DNA of 64,000 nt from Azotobacter beijerinckii (GTDB lineage: Bacteria; Pseudomonadota; Gammaproteobacteria; Pseudomonadales; Pseudomonadaceae): the NCBI RefSeq assembly GCF_900110885.1, contig NZ_FOFJ01000005.1, forward strand, positions 7,894 through 71,893, written 5' to 3'. The notes beneath the pieces are model-generated. The model saw only the letters and a list, made by a program, of their open reading frames with translations, had not been told where the DNA came from and made no database searches. Positions 62,345-64,000 of this stretch are shown here, piece after piece (position 1 is the first letter of the stretch; each line of letters starts with the position of its first letter). Both the position numbers and the translations under genes were made by a program.

Positions 62345-64000
<1,656 letters not shown>

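Overview
This 64 kb window is GC-rich chromosomal DNA from a gamma-proteobacterium of the Pseudomonadaceae (Pseudomonas/Azotobacter type). Two blocks match Pseudomonas gene order as I remember it. The first, about 2.9-17.8 kb, is a Zur-type four-gene operon, cnoX, nrdR, the riboflavin/nusB/thiL/pgpA operon and ribA (PAO1 PA4047-PA4066 type). The second, about 20.6-40.2 kb, is retS, purD, purH, fis, dusB, prmA, accCB, aroQ, dsbD, a NUDIX gene, yciH and speA (PA4856-PA4839 type). The RetS orthologue keeps its phosphorelay His and both receiver Asp residues. No rRNA, tRNA, CRISPR array or intact insertion sequence was seen.

Layout. 0-2.8 kb: the start of an ompW gene and the decayed remains of a DUF3450/ExbB/TPR Ton-type system. 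2.9-6.0 kb: DUF2796 protein, ABC ATPase, permease and DUF3299 protein behind a Zur-like palindrome. 6.1-8.5 kb: cnoX, a methyltransferase and a YbaY-like lipoprotein. 8.6-17.8 kb: nrdR-ribD, an FMN riboswitch, ribE-ribB-ribH-nusB-thiL-pgpA, two exported proteins, ribA and btuF. 17.9-20.5 kb: a LipA-like lipase, a DUF6152 protein and an Hsp70-like protein. 20.6-32.8 kb: retS, purHD, dusB-fis, DUF3426, prmA and aroQ-accBC. 32.9-42.9 kb: dsbD, DUF2333/NUDIX, ldhA, yciH, speA, a MATE exporter and uspA.

42.9-51.9 kb is an accessory catabolic island. It holds a KstD-like flavoprotein, a xylose-isomerase-like TIM barrel protein, an AAHS-type MFS transporter, an IclR regulator, a Gfo/Idh oxidoreductase and an AroE-like dehydrogenase that lacks the usual Ser-x-Ser substrate motif. 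Four promoters carry the same 15-bp palindrome (TGGAAT-N3-ATTCCA type), and three of the four copies overlap recognisable core promoter elements. This looks like a local IclR regulon for a hydroaromatic or related carbocyclic acid whose substrate I cannot name, and it is the best candidate here for an undescribed system.

52.0-64 kb: aquaporin, a GH5 glucanase without a signal peptide, an ABC fusion transporter with degenerate nucleotide-binding motifs, a decayed patch, DUF202, a DUF4157 metallopeptidase-like exported protein, a patatin phospholipase, two DUF4136 lipoproteins, cmoM, a MazG-like hydrolase, periplasmic glutaminase-asparaginase and the start of an acidic amino-acid ABC transporter operon.
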